Positions 23,703-32,164 of a stretch of 64,000 nt of DNA are shown here, in pieces. The translations under genes and the position numbers were made by a program. The notes beneath the pieces are model-generated. The model did not search any database, was not told where the DNA came from, and worked only from the letters and a program-made list of their open reading frames with translations. How positions within the stretch are numbered: position 1 is the stretch's first letter; each line of letters starts with the position of its first letter. Origin of the DNA: Corynebacterium efficiens YS-314 (GTDB taxonomy: Bacteria > Actinomycetota > Actinomycetes > Mycobacteriales > Mycobacteriaceae); NCBI RefSeq assembly GCF_000011305.1, contig NC_004369.1, positions 1,674,001-1,738,000 of the forward strand, in the 5' to 3' direction.

Positions 23703-23909
23703 ATGAACCCCGAAAAATACACCTATCAAATCTCATGGTCAGAGGACGACGGCGAATACATCGCCACCGTGCTTGAGTTTCCCTCCCTATCCTGGCTGGA
23801 CCCCGACCGTGCACAGGCAGAACAGGGACTGCTGAACCTGGTGGCCGAGGCTCTGGAGGACATGACTGAGTCCGGAGAGAGGATACCCACCCCCAGAAAG
23901 TGTCTTTAA
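23703..23909 (+). CDS. HicB-like small protein, orphan
   Basis: A 68-residue protein with the HicB N-terminal RNase-H-like pattern: YTYQISWSEDDGEYIATVLEFP, then EALEDMTESGERIPTP. HicB antitoxins usually add a C-terminal DNA-binding domain and sit beside a HicA toxin; both are absent, since the neighbours are the 52-residue protein and helY. GGGAGA precedes the ATG. A TATAAAAT box at 23609-23616 gives a ~85-nt leader. It could be a solitary remnant or a distinct regulator. Followed by a terminator. Confidence 0.72.
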   Translation: MNPEKYTYQISWSEDDGEYIATVLEFPSLSWLDPDRAQAEQGLLNLVAEALEDMTESGERIPTPRKCL

Positions 23910-23950
23910 ACCCCTGGCCCAGCAGGGCAAACATGCCGGACCAGGGGTTT
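23908..23950 (+). terminator. Terminator after the HicB-like gene
   Basis: AAACCCCTGG (23908-23917) pairs with CCAGGGGTTT (23941-23950). Overlaps the stop codon and also faces the 3' end of helY. Confidence 0.75.
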
Positions 23951-23969
23951 CATCAGTCATGATGGTGCG

Positions 23970-26792
23970 CTAGCTACCAATTGCCACCACACCACGGCGG
24001 ATGGCGTCAATACCCTGTCGGGCGGTGCGTGCCATCTCATCACTGTAGGAGGTCTTGGCCACCTGCTCCAGCAGATCAATGACCTGGCGGCACCAGCGCA
24101 CAAAGTCACCCGGGGTGAGTTCCGCACCGTTTTCCGCAGCCGCAGCCATGCAGTACCCGAGGGGTGCGCCGGCGGCCCACTGGTGGATGGCCATGGCGAA
24201 CCCGGCTTCCGGCTGGCGGGTGAGGGGCAGGCGGTGGCGGCGCTCGTCGTCGACAAGCTCGGACCAGATGCGTTCGGTGTGGTTCATGGCCTCGGCCATC
24301 GCCTCAGTGACCGCCTCCGGGGAGCCGCCGGTCTCGCGGCGGTTCTCAAAGGTGCACATGCTCACCACACCGGCCAGCTCCGCCGGGTCCAGCCCCTCCC
24401 AGATGCCCCGCTTGAGACACTGGGCAACGAGTAGATCCGATTCGTTGTGGATCTTGGCCAGACGCTCGCCCTCCTCGGTGATCACCGGGTTGTCCGGATC
24501 GGCGTAGTCGACATAGTCCATCTCACTGAGCAGGGAGAGGATGCGTTCGAAGGTACGGCCCAGGGTCTCCCGTGCCCGGTCCACCGTTCCGGTCAGTTTG
24601 TTCAGGTCCCGCTGTTTGCGCAGCATGCGCTCGGCGGTGCGCGCCAGCTGTTCACGATCCGGCCAGTGGTGGGCCTCATGATCACGGATGAGGGTGCGCA
24701 GTTCATTGATCCGGGCGTTGGGGCGCACCCGGGCGGTATCGCGCATCTTGTTGGGTCGTTTGAAGTTGCCGCGCCGGAACAGCTCAGCCACCTGGCGGGC
24801 GAACCGGCGTGGTGACTGGGCGGCACCGCGGGGCAGGCGCATGTGTCCGACCACAATGGGGGCGTTGTTGAAGGACTCTGCGTCGATACGCCCGGACCAC
24901 CCGGACTCGGTGGTCACCCATGGGCGGGGATCACGGGCCTGGTTGGCCGGGGTCATCACCACCGCGAGCACCGGGCGTTTACGGCCCGGCATGGCGATGA
25001 CCTCACCGACCTGCAGCTTGGACAACACGGTGGTCACCTCCGCGTGGCGCTGCTCCATACTGTCACGGCGGTGGGTCTTCTCCTCCTCATTGAGTTCACG
25101 GCGTAACTCCATGTACTCCAGGAAGGACTCTACCGCGGTCTTATCCGGCGACACCGCCGGGTTGGTGGCGGTGATCTCCCGGTCAAGCTGAGCACGCAGC
25201 TCCTCGACCTTGCGTTCCGCGCGTTCGATCTCCCGGACATCACCGACCACCGAGCCGTCGGCCTGGAACTGGGCGAAGGACTTCTCCAGCAGACGCAGCG
25301 ACTGCTCATACCCGATGGTTTTCAACAGGTTCACCGACATGTTGTACCCGGGCTGGAAGGTGGAGATCAGCGGGTAGGTGCGCGTGGAGGCCAGCCCCGC
25401 CACGAAACGGGGATCCATCGCCGGTGACCACTGCACCACAGCGTTACCGAGGGTGTCGATACCCCGTCGTCCTGCACGTCCCGTCAGCTGGGTGTACTGG
25501 CCCGGGGTGAGGTCCACATGGCCCTCCCCGTCGAACTTGACCAGTTTTTCCAGCACCACGGTGCGCGCCGGCATGTTGATGCCCAGGGCCAGGGTCTCGG
25601 TGGCGAACACCGCCCGCACCAGCCCCTTGACGAACAACTCCTCCACGATGTGGCGGAACGCCGGCAGCATGCCCGCATGGTGGGCGGCGAACCCCCGCAT
25701 CAGCGCCGAACGCCACTGTTTGAAGTTGAGGACCTGCAGATCCTCCTCTGGGATGCCCACCACACCGGCGTCGATGATGCGGGCGATCTCCTGGGCCTCG
25801 TCCTGATCGGTGAGGATGAGCTTGGAGCGTAGACACTGATACAGCGCCCCATCACACCCGGCGCGGGAGAAGATGAAGGTGATGGCGGGCAGCATGTTCA
25901 TCCCCTGCAGGATCCGCAGCACCTCGGGTCGGCCGAGGGGGCGGTGGCGGTCCTGTTCGCGCACCTGGCCGGAACGGCGGGTATCCCGGTTCTGCCTGCC
26001 ATCATCACGACCGCGATCGCGTCCCCCCTTGGCGCGGGTGCGGAAGCCCTCGCCGGAGCGGTACTCAGAGCGCCCCGGTTCGCTGGCCTGTGAGTTGAGG
26101 CGGTCGATGGTGGCCTCCAGCTGCTTGTTCAGGCGGCCGTCGGTACCGGGTTCGAACAGGGGCAGCACCTTGCGCTGGACCATCATGTACTGGTCCAGGG
26201 GTACGGGGCGGTGATCGGTGACGATCACCTGGGTGTCACCGCGCACCGTGGTCAGCCACTCGCCGAATTCCTCGGAGTTGGACACGGTGGCGGACAGGCC
26301 GATGATCTTGACCGACTCGTCGAGGTTGAGGATGACCTCCTCCCACACCGCACCACGGGAGGCGTCAGCCAGGAAGTGGATCTCATCCATGACCACGTGG
26401 CTGAGTCGCTCCAGGGCGAAGGACTGCCCGTAGATCATGTTGCGCAGCACCTCGGTGGTCATCACCACGATCTCGGCATCATGGTTGATGGAGACATCAC
26501 CGGTGAGCAGTCCCACGGCATCGGCGCCGTGCTTGGCCACCAGGTCGTGGTATTTCTGGTTGCTCAGCGCCTTGATGGGGGTGGTGTAGAAACACTTGGT
26601 CCCCCGCGACAGGGCGAGGGAGACGGCGAATTCACCGACGATGGTCTTGCCGGCACCGGTGGGTGCACACACCAGCACGCCGTGGTCACCTTCCACTGCC
26701 CTACAGCCCTGGATCTGGAAATCATCCAGATCAAAGCCGAGGTCGGCGACGAATTCTGACAGGTGGGTACCCGGTTCGGGAGTAAAACTCAT
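23970..26792 (-). CDS. helY: Ski2/Mtr4-type RNA helicase HelY
   Basis: A 940-residue superfamily II helicase of the actinobacterial HelY family, related to eukaryotic Ski2/Mtr4 and proposed to work in RNA turnover. Seen: Q-motif region FQIQGCRAV, Walker A APTGAGKT (residues 43-50), DEIH box (136-139), SAT motif (167-169), motif V/VI region ETLALGINMPARTVV and QLTGRAGRRGID, then the DSHCT-type C-terminal domain. A charged insert rich in Arg, Asp and Gln (about residues 240-285) interrupts the two RecA domains. It ends the long leftward block that includes the tat and paf genes, 24 bp after the tatC stop. Confidence 0.92.
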   Translation of the reverse strand: MSFTPEPGTHLSEFVADLGFDLDDFQIQGCRAVEGDHGVLVCAPTGAGKTIVGEFAVSLALSRGTKCFYTTPIKALSNQKYHDLVAKHGADAVGLLTGDVSINHDAEIVVMTTEVLRNMIYGQSFALERLSHVVMDEIHFLADASRGAVWEEVILNLDESVKIIGLSATVSNSEEFGEWLTTVRGDTQVIVTDHRPVPLDQYMMVQRKVLPLFEPGTDGRLNKQLEATIDRLNSQASEPGRSEYRSGEGFRTRAKGGRDRGRDDGRQNRDTRRSGQVREQDRHRPLGRPEVLRILQGMNMLPAITFIFSRAGCDGALYQCLRSKLILTDQDEAQEIARIIDAGVVGIPEEDLQVLNFKQWRSALMRGFAAHHAGMLPAFRHIVEELFVKGLVRAVFATETLALGINMPARTVVLEKLVKFDGEGHVDLTPGQYTQLTGRAGRRGIDTLGNAVVQWSPAMDPRFVAGLASTRTYPLISTFQPGYNMSVNLLKTIGYEQSLRLLEKSFAQFQADGSVVGDVREIERAERKVEELRAQLDREITATNPAVSPDKTAVESFLEYMELRRELNEEEKTHRRDSMEQRHAEVTTVLSKLQVGEVIAMPGRKRPVLAVVMTPANQARDPRPWVTTESGWSGRIDAESFNNAPIVVGHMRLPRGAAQSPRRFARQVAELFRRGNFKRPNKMRDTARVRPNARINELRTLIRDHEAHHWPDREQLARTAERMLRKQRDLNKLTGTVDRARETLGRTFERILSLLSEMDYVDYADPDNPVITEEGERLAKIHNESDLLVAQCLKRGIWEGLDPAELAGVVSMCTFENRRETGGSPEAVTEAMAEAMNHTERIWSELVDDERRHRLPLTRQPEAGFAMAIHQWAAGAPLGYCMAAAAENGAELTPGDFVRWCRQVIDLLEQVAKTSYSDEMARTARQGIDAIRRGVVAIGS

Positions 26793-26816
26793 GCCCCCAG
26801 GCTACCTAACCGCCTC

Positions 26817-27842
26817 TCAGAGCACGTCGTCGAAGGCTGATCCGCCGTGGGTGAAGCGTGTCGACGTCCGGTTGTCACCCCGGTCGACATCAACCGGGGC
26901 CGGTGGTTCCACCGGCTGGGGTGCCCCCGTGCCGCCGGGTGCGTCATCTAGTGGGGAGGCCGAGAGATCATCGGCGTCCAGCCATTCGGGGCGCTGCCGG
27001 TCACGACGCTTGTCGTTGATTCGGCAGAACTGGATGGCGATCTCCACCAGCAATGTCAGGGACAGGGCGAGCACCAGCATGGAGAAGGGGTCCTGGCCGG
27101 GTGTCATGAAGGCCGCGAATACGAACAGGATCATGATGATCATGCGACGCTTGTCCTTGATGGCCTCATACTGCAGGATGCCGACCACATTGAGCATGAT
27201 GATGATCAGGGGCACCTCGAAGCTGACACCGAAGATCAGCAGCAGGGAGAGCAGGAAGTTGAAGTAGCGTTCACCGGTCAGGGCCGCCATGCTGGCCTCA
27301 TCACCGATGGTGAGCAGGAAATCCAGGCCGAAGGCGACGACGAAGTAGGCCAGGACCGCACCCGCGACGAACAGCAGGACCGCGATGGAGACAAAGATGA
27401 AGGTCCACCGCCGCTCGTTCTTCATCAGCCCCGGGGTGATGAAACCCCAGATCTGGGACAGCCACACCGGGGAGGCCAGTACGAGACCGACCAGGCCGGA
27501 GACCTTCAGTCGCAGCATGAAGGGGTCAAAGGGGCCGGTGGCCAGCAGGCGGCAGTCATCGGTCTCGGAGGCGGAGAAGGATGCGCGTGCCTCCGGTGGC
27601 AGCGAACAGTAGGGCTCGCGCAGGATCTGACCCAGGCTGGGGGTTCCCCAGAGGGAGGTCTGGTACCAGATGAAGGCGAGGATGGTGCCGACGAGAATGC
27701 CGGCCAGGGAGATCAGCAGACGCCGACGGAACTCCTGGATGTGCTCCACCACCGACATGTCTCCCGTGGCGGAGGTTTTCCTCCCACGCCGCAGCAGCTT
27801 CTTCCGGGGCCTGTCAACCCCGGCCCTCTGTGAATCAGACAC
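26817..27842 (-). CDS. tatC: Twin-arginine translocase subunit TatC
   Basis: A 341-residue membrane receptor for twin-arginine signal peptides. Six helices are visible, with the diagnostic MSVVEHIQEFRRRL before helix 1 and FGVSFEVPLIIIMLN in helix 4, which carries the conserved glutamate. The N-terminal ~30 residues and the acidic/Pro-rich C-terminal ~60 residues extend beyond the usual core. GTG start at 27842 with AGAAAG just upstream. tatA lies 122 bp upstream, separated by a hairpin. Confidence 0.95.
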   Translation of the reverse strand: MSDSQRAGVDRPRKKLLRRGRKTSATGDMSVVEHIQEFRRRLLISLAGILVGTILAFIWYQTSLWGTPSLGQILREPYCSLPPEARASFSASETDDCRLLATGPFDPFMLRLKVSGLVGLVLASPVWLSQIWGFITPGLMKNERRWTFIFVSIAVLLFVAGAVLAYFVVAFGLDFLLTIGDEASMAALTGERYFNFLLSLLLIFGVSFEVPLIIIMLNVVGILQYEAIKDKRRMIIMILFVFAAFMTPGQDPFSMLVLALSLTLLVEIAIQFCRINDKRRDRQRPEWLDADDLSASPLDDAPGGTGAPQPVEPPAPVDVDRGDNRTSTRFTHGGSAFDDVL

Positions 27843-27868
27843 TTTCTGCCACCCTCATCCGAAACGGT

Positions 27869-27894
27869 GGTCCACACCGGCGTGGGTGTGGACC
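27869..27894 (-). terminator. Hairpin between tatA and tatC
   Basis: GGTCCACACC / GGTGTGGACC, 10-bp stem with a 6-nt loop, in the tatA-tatC gap. Without a T-tract it may lower tatC expression relative to tatA, which is needed in excess, or protect the tatA mRNA 3' end. Confidence 0.5.
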
Positions 27895-27964
27895 GTGTGA
27901 TCAACCGACAACGCACCGCAACTTGGTATGACTGTTCGTTACGGTGCGCATGACAAACATGGTG

Positions 27965-28276
27965 TTACGGGGTGCGGTTGGGATCCTCGTAGTTCTGGCG
28001 GTAATCCGGCTGCTGCGGCTGGTTCTGGTAGTGCTGCTGGAAGTTGGGCTGCTGCAGGTTCTGGGGAGCCTCGATCTGCTGTGGGTGCTGGTAACCCTGC
28101 GGCTGCTGTTCCGGCTGTGCCGGGGTCTCATCATCCTTCTGCATCTCCTTGACCTCGGATTTGAAGATGCGCATGGAGCGACCGATGGAACGGGCCGCAT
28201 CCGGAAGCTTCTTCGCACCGAACAAAACGATGATCAGCAGGACGATGATGGCGATTTCCCAAGGTCCGAGACTCAT
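27965..28276 (-). CDS. tatA: Twin-arginine translocase subunit TatA
   Basis: A 103-residue pore-forming Tat subunit: N-terminal membrane helix ([17 protein letters not shown]), the [14 protein letters not shown] hinge, and an amphipathic helix to about residue 48. The last ~55 residues are an unusual low-complexity tail of Gln, Pro, Asn and His, ending NRTP. pafC lies 119 bp upstream in the same direction, so transcription from the paf genes probably reads into tat. Confidence 0.94.
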   Translation of the reverse strand: MSLGPWEIAIIVLLIIVLFGAKKLPDAARSIGRSMRIFKSEVKEMQKDDETPAQPEQQPQGYQHPQQIEAPQNLQQPNFQQHYQNQPQQPDYRQNYEDPNRTP

Positions 28277-28395
28277 TGGTGTGTTACTCCAAATTCACGT
28301 TGTACAAGCAATCCTGACACCACATTGCCGGTGAGAGCTAGAGGCCGCCGGTGACACTTGTGGATAGATCTACCCGGAGGTAGACGAGCTGTTTC

Positions 28396-29388
28396 TTACT
28401 TTAGTTGATGATCGTATGCAGACAAACCTACGGATATCTTCGCTTCGATGGATTCAACCAGAGTTGTCGGTCCGGTTACCTGCATCCGGTCTGCCTGACT
28501 GATACTAAACCTGATGAACCAGTCCCGCGAGTAGAGCGGTCGCGATGCCGGCACCCAGGTGATGCCGTCCGCATCGGTGACGTACTCCGATTCATCGGAT
28601 AAGTCCATGGACATGTAGTCGGCCAGCCAGGTGGCATCCTCCCGCAGGAGGAAGAAGACCCGGTCGGTGTCCGCACCGGCATCGAAAGGATCATCGGCGG
28701 AAAAACGCAGGCGGGCCAGATGCGGCTGGGCAGTCTCGGCGGTGATGATGATGTCCCGGATCCGGTCGATACGGAAGGTCCGGTGCTCCCCGGAGTCCTC
28801 CTCCCAGGCACGCACATACGCCTCGCCCTCATGGGTGAAGATCCGCGCCGGGCTGACCTGACGGATCCTCGTGGTGTCGGAGCTGTGGGAGTGGTAGGTG
28901 AAACACACCTGCCTGTTCTGCTGCATGGCATCACGGAGGACCGCCAGGGTGGCATTGTCCCCGCCATCCTCATCATCAGCGACGGAATCGTAGACCGCGG
29001 TGGTGTAGTCCCCCATGATCCGACGCAGTTTCTCCGCAGCAGAGACCACCGCGGCCTGATCAGTGAGCCCCGGGAGGTTCTCCAGGGATTCCAGGGTGAG
29101 CAGCAGGACACCGGCCTCCGTGGGTGTCAAGCGTAAGGGCTTGTCCATCCCCTGGGCGTTATGGATCTTCACCGAGGTGTAGCTGTGTTCGAGTTCCACC
29201 AGGTCACCGGGCAGGAGACCCGGCAGGCCACACATCCACAGCCGGTTGAGGTCCTCCATGATCTCCGCGGGCTGCAGGCCGAGGTCACGGGCGGCCTCCA
29301 TGACGGTGCGCTCAGGGTGGTGCTGGAAATACGGCAGCAGGTTCAGCTGCCGGGTCAGTTCATCGATTCTGCGTGCGGGACGCGCCAT
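28396..29388 (-). CDS. pafC: PafC, WYL-domain transcription regulator
   Basis: A 330-residue winged-helix plus WYL-domain protein. With PafB it forms the heterodimeric activator that, in mycobacteria, switches on the RecA-independent DNA-damage response after sensing single-stranded DNA. Seen: N-terminal HTH (LTRQLNLLPYFQHHPERTVMEAARDLG, read with gaps), then a WYL core (CFTYHSHSSDTTRIRQVSPARIF...YVRAW). It starts 4 bp after the pafB stop. In mycobacteria pafB and pafC share the pafA operon as here, although the function is not pupylation. Confidence 0.92.
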   Translation of the reverse strand: MARPARRIDELTRQLNLLPYFQHHPERTVMEAARDLGLQPAEIMEDLNRLWMCGLPGLLPGDLVELEHSYTSVKIHNAQGMDKPLRLTPTEAGVLLLTLESLENLPGLTDQAAVVSAAEKLRRIMGDYTTAVYDSVADDEDGGDNATLAVLRDAMQQNRQVCFTYHSHSSDTTRIRQVSPARIFTHEGEAYVRAWEEDSGEHRTFRIDRIRDIIITAETAQPHLARLRFSADDPFDAGADTDRVFFLLREDATWLADYMSMDLSDESEYVTDADGITWVPASRPLYSRDWFIRFSISQADRMQVTGPTTLVESIEAKISVGLSAYDHQLK

Positions 29389-29392
29389 GGTG

Positions 29393-30373
29393 CTAGCTGC
29401 TCCTCTCGTGCGCGGTGGTCAGCAGGGCGACGACCTCGTCGATGACATCCTGTGGTTGCGTGACGACGGCCTCCGGGGCGTGGGCGGCGGCGGTGCGCAC
29501 CAGCCAGGTACGGTCGACATCCTTGAGCAGCCACCGGTTGTCACCGAGTGGGGTGCCCTCCGAGGTCAGGGCCACCGCACGACCCTGCTCGACGATGAGG
29601 TGGGCGTCGACAAGCTCACTGCCGCGACGCAGCTGGGCGCGCACCACCTCCTGGAGGTTGGCGGCAGGCGGCGCCGGGTTCTCGACCTGATCATCAAGCA
29701 CCCTGACCTGACTTGTGCGTGTGACACGGAAACAGCGGACCTGGTCGCGATCGAGGTCGTGGCCGACCAGGTAGATGCGGTCGCGTTCAGGCACCAGGCC
29801 CCAGGGGTCCATGGTGCGGAGTTCCGGGGCCTCGGTGCGGTTGCGGGTGTAGGCGAAACTGATGCGGCGCCCAAGCCGGCGGGCGTGCAGGATGGCATCG
29901 AAATCAACGGCGGACAATGTCCGCAGATCACCGGCGGTGGACACTGCCATGCCGGCGGCCCCCAGATCCCGGTTGGCGCCGCTGGCGGCGATCTTCGTCC
30001 ACCCGGAGCGGGCGAAAGCACCGAGTTCGAGCTCCTGCCCCATCTCCCCGGCCAGGCCCAGGACGGCGGCCTCCTCGGCGGTGAAGTCGATGTCCTGCAG
30101 TTCGTAGCCGTCAGGATCAAGGCTGTAGGCCTGTTTACCCTCATCGGGCCCGGAGGTGATTGTGTGGTCGTCGATGGGCACCCCGATCTTGCGGAGGGTT
30201 GCCAGGTCCCGTCGCAAAGCCTTCCGGAACGCATCCCCGGACAGGTGCCGATAACCCTCCAGGTTGGTGTGGATCCACGACTGGGTCAGATATTTCCGGT
30301 CATAGGACTCCGCACTGAGGAAGGCGAAGGTGAGGTTGATCTGACGTTCAAGGTCGTCTCTCCTGTTGGCCAT
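29393..30373 (-). CDS. pafB: PafB, WYL-domain transcription regulator
   Basis: A 326-residue partner of PafC with the same architecture: N-terminal winged helix (LERQINLTFAFLSAE), central WYL domain (ISFAYTRNRTEAPELRTMDPWGLV...YLVGHD) and a C-terminal extension domain. It starts 20 bp after the pafA stop. A coding GCTTGTCGACG (29605-29615) encodes LVD in SELVDAHL. Confidence 0.92.
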   Translation of the reverse strand: MANRRDDLERQINLTFAFLSAESYDRKYLTQSWIHTNLEGYRHLSGDAFRKALRRDLATLRKIGVPIDDHTITSGPDEGKQAYSLDPDGYELQDIDFTAEEAAVLGLAGEMGQELELGAFARSGWTKIAASGANRDLGAAGMAVSTAGDLRTLSAVDFDAILHARRLGRRISFAYTRNRTEAPELRTMDPWGLVPERDRIYLVGHDLDRDQVRCFRVTRTSQVRVLDDQVENPAPPAANLQEVVRAQLRRGSELVDAHLIVEQGRAVALTSEGTPLGDNRWLLKDVDRTWLVRTAAAHAPEAVVTQPQDVIDEVVALLTTAHERSS

Positions 30374-30392
30374 TCAACCTCCTGGGCTGATC

Positions 30393-31862
30393 TTAAGTGC
30401 GGTAGGTCTCCGCGTGGGCTTCCATATAGGCGATGAGGGCGTCAACCTCCGCATCCACCGGGGAGAAGGGATCAGATAACTCCACCAGCTGCGGATCCGG
30501 TCGGTTGACCTTGTGACGCATCCAGTCGACCGTCACGGGTGCTCCCAGCTTATCGGCAGCTTTTAATATCCGCCCGCGGAGATGCGCGCGTGTCGTCTCC
30601 GGTGCATGGTCCACGGCGTGGTTGATGGCCTCATCAGTGGTCCAGCGGGTGATCATCCCCCGGTTCTGCAGGACACTGAACAGGCCACGTCCGGGACGGA
30701 TGTCATGGTAGGTCAGGTCGATCTGGGCCAGGCGGGGATCATCGAGCCCGAGGTTGCCGCGGGTCTGGTAGCGGTCCAGCAGCTTCTTCTTGATCACCCA
30801 GTCGATCTCCTGATCCACCTGGGAGAAATCCTGGGTCTCAATGGCGCTAAGCATCCGTCCCCACAGGTCAAGCACCCGTGCCATCTCCTCATTGGAGGTG
30901 CCACGGGACTCCACACGGTGATCCAGCCAGCGTCGGGCGTGGTCAAAGACGACCTGCTGGATCTCCAGCGCGGAGCGGGTGGTTCCATCCTTGAGCTTCA
31001 GGGGGATCCGGCCGGTCTGATCACGGGCTATCTCCCGGATGGATTCGATGTCATTGGACAGTTCCATGTCCGGCAGGCCGAAATCGGCCTCGATCATCTC
31101 CAGGACCAGCAGCGTGGAACCGACCTTGAGGGCGATGGTGGGCTCGGCCATATTGGCATCGCCGACAATGACATGCAGGCGGCGGTACCGGTGGGAATCG
31201 GCATGGGGTTCATCGCGGGTGTTGATGATGGGACGCGACCGGGTGGTGGCACTGGAGACACCCTCCCACACGTGATCCGCGCGCTGGGAGATGCAGTACC
31301 CCAGGGGAAAACCCTCCCCCTTGGACATCGGGTTCGGGTGCTGGATCATCCCGGCGCCGCTGATGAGCTGGCGGGTGATGAGAAACGGCATGAGACGCCG
31401 CCCCAGTGCCTTGAGGGACACCTCACGGCGCACCAGGTAATTCTCGTGGCAGCCGTAGGAGTTGCCGATGGAGTCCACATTATTCTTGAACAGGTAGACC
31501 TGACCCCCGATGCCCTCTCTGGCCAGGGCGGCCTCAGCCTCAACGGCCATGCGGTTGACGATCACATCCCCGGCCTTCTCGGCGTTGATGAGCTGGGTGA
31601 GGCTGTCGCATTCAGCCGTGGCGTACTCCGGGTGGGAACCGACATCGAGATACAGCCGTGAGGCATTGGGGATGAAGATATTCGAGCTGGAGTATTTGTC
31701 CACCACGGGGCGGAAGAGATACTTGGCGATCTCATCGGGGCGCAGCCTGCGCACCTCCCCATCCATGCAGGTGATGCCGTATTCGGTTTCCACCCCCATG
31801 ATCCGGCGCGTCAAGGCGCCGGTCTCGGGGTGCTGACCGGTGTGCGTGACCTCAGCGCTCAA
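30393..31862 (-). CDS. pafA: Pup-protein ligase PafA
   Basis: A 489-residue carboxylate-amine ligase that activates the C-terminal glutamate of Pup with ATP and joins it to substrate lysines. Seen: RRIMGVETEYGI, the catalytic-base motif LYLDVGSHPEYATAE (Asp about residue 73), FKNNVDSIGNSYGCHENYL and IVGDANMAEPT, all shared with Dop and glutamine synthetase-like ligases. The start is TTG 31862, 5 bp after the pup stop, followed by an N-terminal extension of about 18 residues. No proteasome subunit genes lie between pup and pafA, unlike in mycobacteria. Confidence 0.95.
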   Translation of the reverse strand: MSAEVTHTGQHPETGALTRRIMGVETEYGITCMDGEVRRLRPDEIAKYLFRPVVDKYSSSNIFIPNASRLYLDVGSHPEYATAECDSLTQLINAEKAGDVIVNRMAVEAEAALAREGIGGQVYLFKNNVDSIGNSYGCHENYLVRREVSLKALGRRLMPFLITRQLISGAGMIQHPNPMSKGEGFPLGYCISQRADHVWEGVSSATTRSRPIINTRDEPHADSHRYRRLHVIVGDANMAEPTIALKVGSTLLVLEMIEADFGLPDMELSNDIESIREIARDQTGRIPLKLKDGTTRSALEIQQVVFDHARRWLDHRVESRGTSNEEMARVLDLWGRMLSAIETQDFSQVDQEIDWVIKKKLLDRYQTRGNLGLDDPRLAQIDLTYHDIRPGRGLFSVLQNRGMITRWTTDEAINHAVDHAPETTRAHLRGRILKAADKLGAPVTVDWMRHKVNRPDPQLVELSDPFSPVDAEVDALIAYMEAHAETYRT

Positions 31863-31867
31863 GGGAA

Positions 31868-32059
31868 CTACTCGCCGCCCTTTTGAACATAGGAGCGCAC
31901 GAACTCCTCGGCGTTGTTCTCCAGGAGGCCGTCGATCTCATCGAGGAGATCATCCACACCCTCGGTGTTGACCTGAACCTGCCCGGCCGACTGGACCTGA
32001 TCGTCGTGGTCGTCCTCACGTCCGCCACCGGCGGGGATCTGCGTCTGCCTGTCACTCAC
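31868..32059 (-). CDS. pup: Prokaryotic ubiquitin-like protein Pup
   Basis: A 63-residue, acidic, largely disordered modifier. The C-terminal helix region DLLDEIDGLLENNAEEFVRSYVQKGGE (read in two parts) is canonical. The last residue is Glu, not Gln, so Pup is ready for ligation without Dop deamidation, as known for C. glutamicum. GTG start at 32059 with AGGAG nine bases upstream. Directly followed by pafA. Confidence 0.96.
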   Translation of the reverse strand: MSDRQTQIPAGGGREDDHDDQVQSAGQVQVNTEGVDDLLDEIDGLLENNAEEFVRSYVQKGGE

Positions 32060-32082
32060 AAAATCACACTCCTGATCTGGGT

Positions 32083-32099
32083 TGTTCCCGGTTGGAACA
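32083..32099. promoter_or_regulatory. Inverted repeat upstream of pup
   Basis: TGTTCC-N5-GGAACA, a perfect 6-bp-arm palindrome in the 105-bp gap between dop and pup, about 24 bp before the pup start. It may be an operator or part of a separate pup promoter. Confidence 0.4.
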
Positions 32100-32164
32100 T
32101 GCTTATTAGGTTCACTTTAGTTGCTGTGCTGGAGGAGGCGACGTTAGGTACCTCACTTCGCGGG

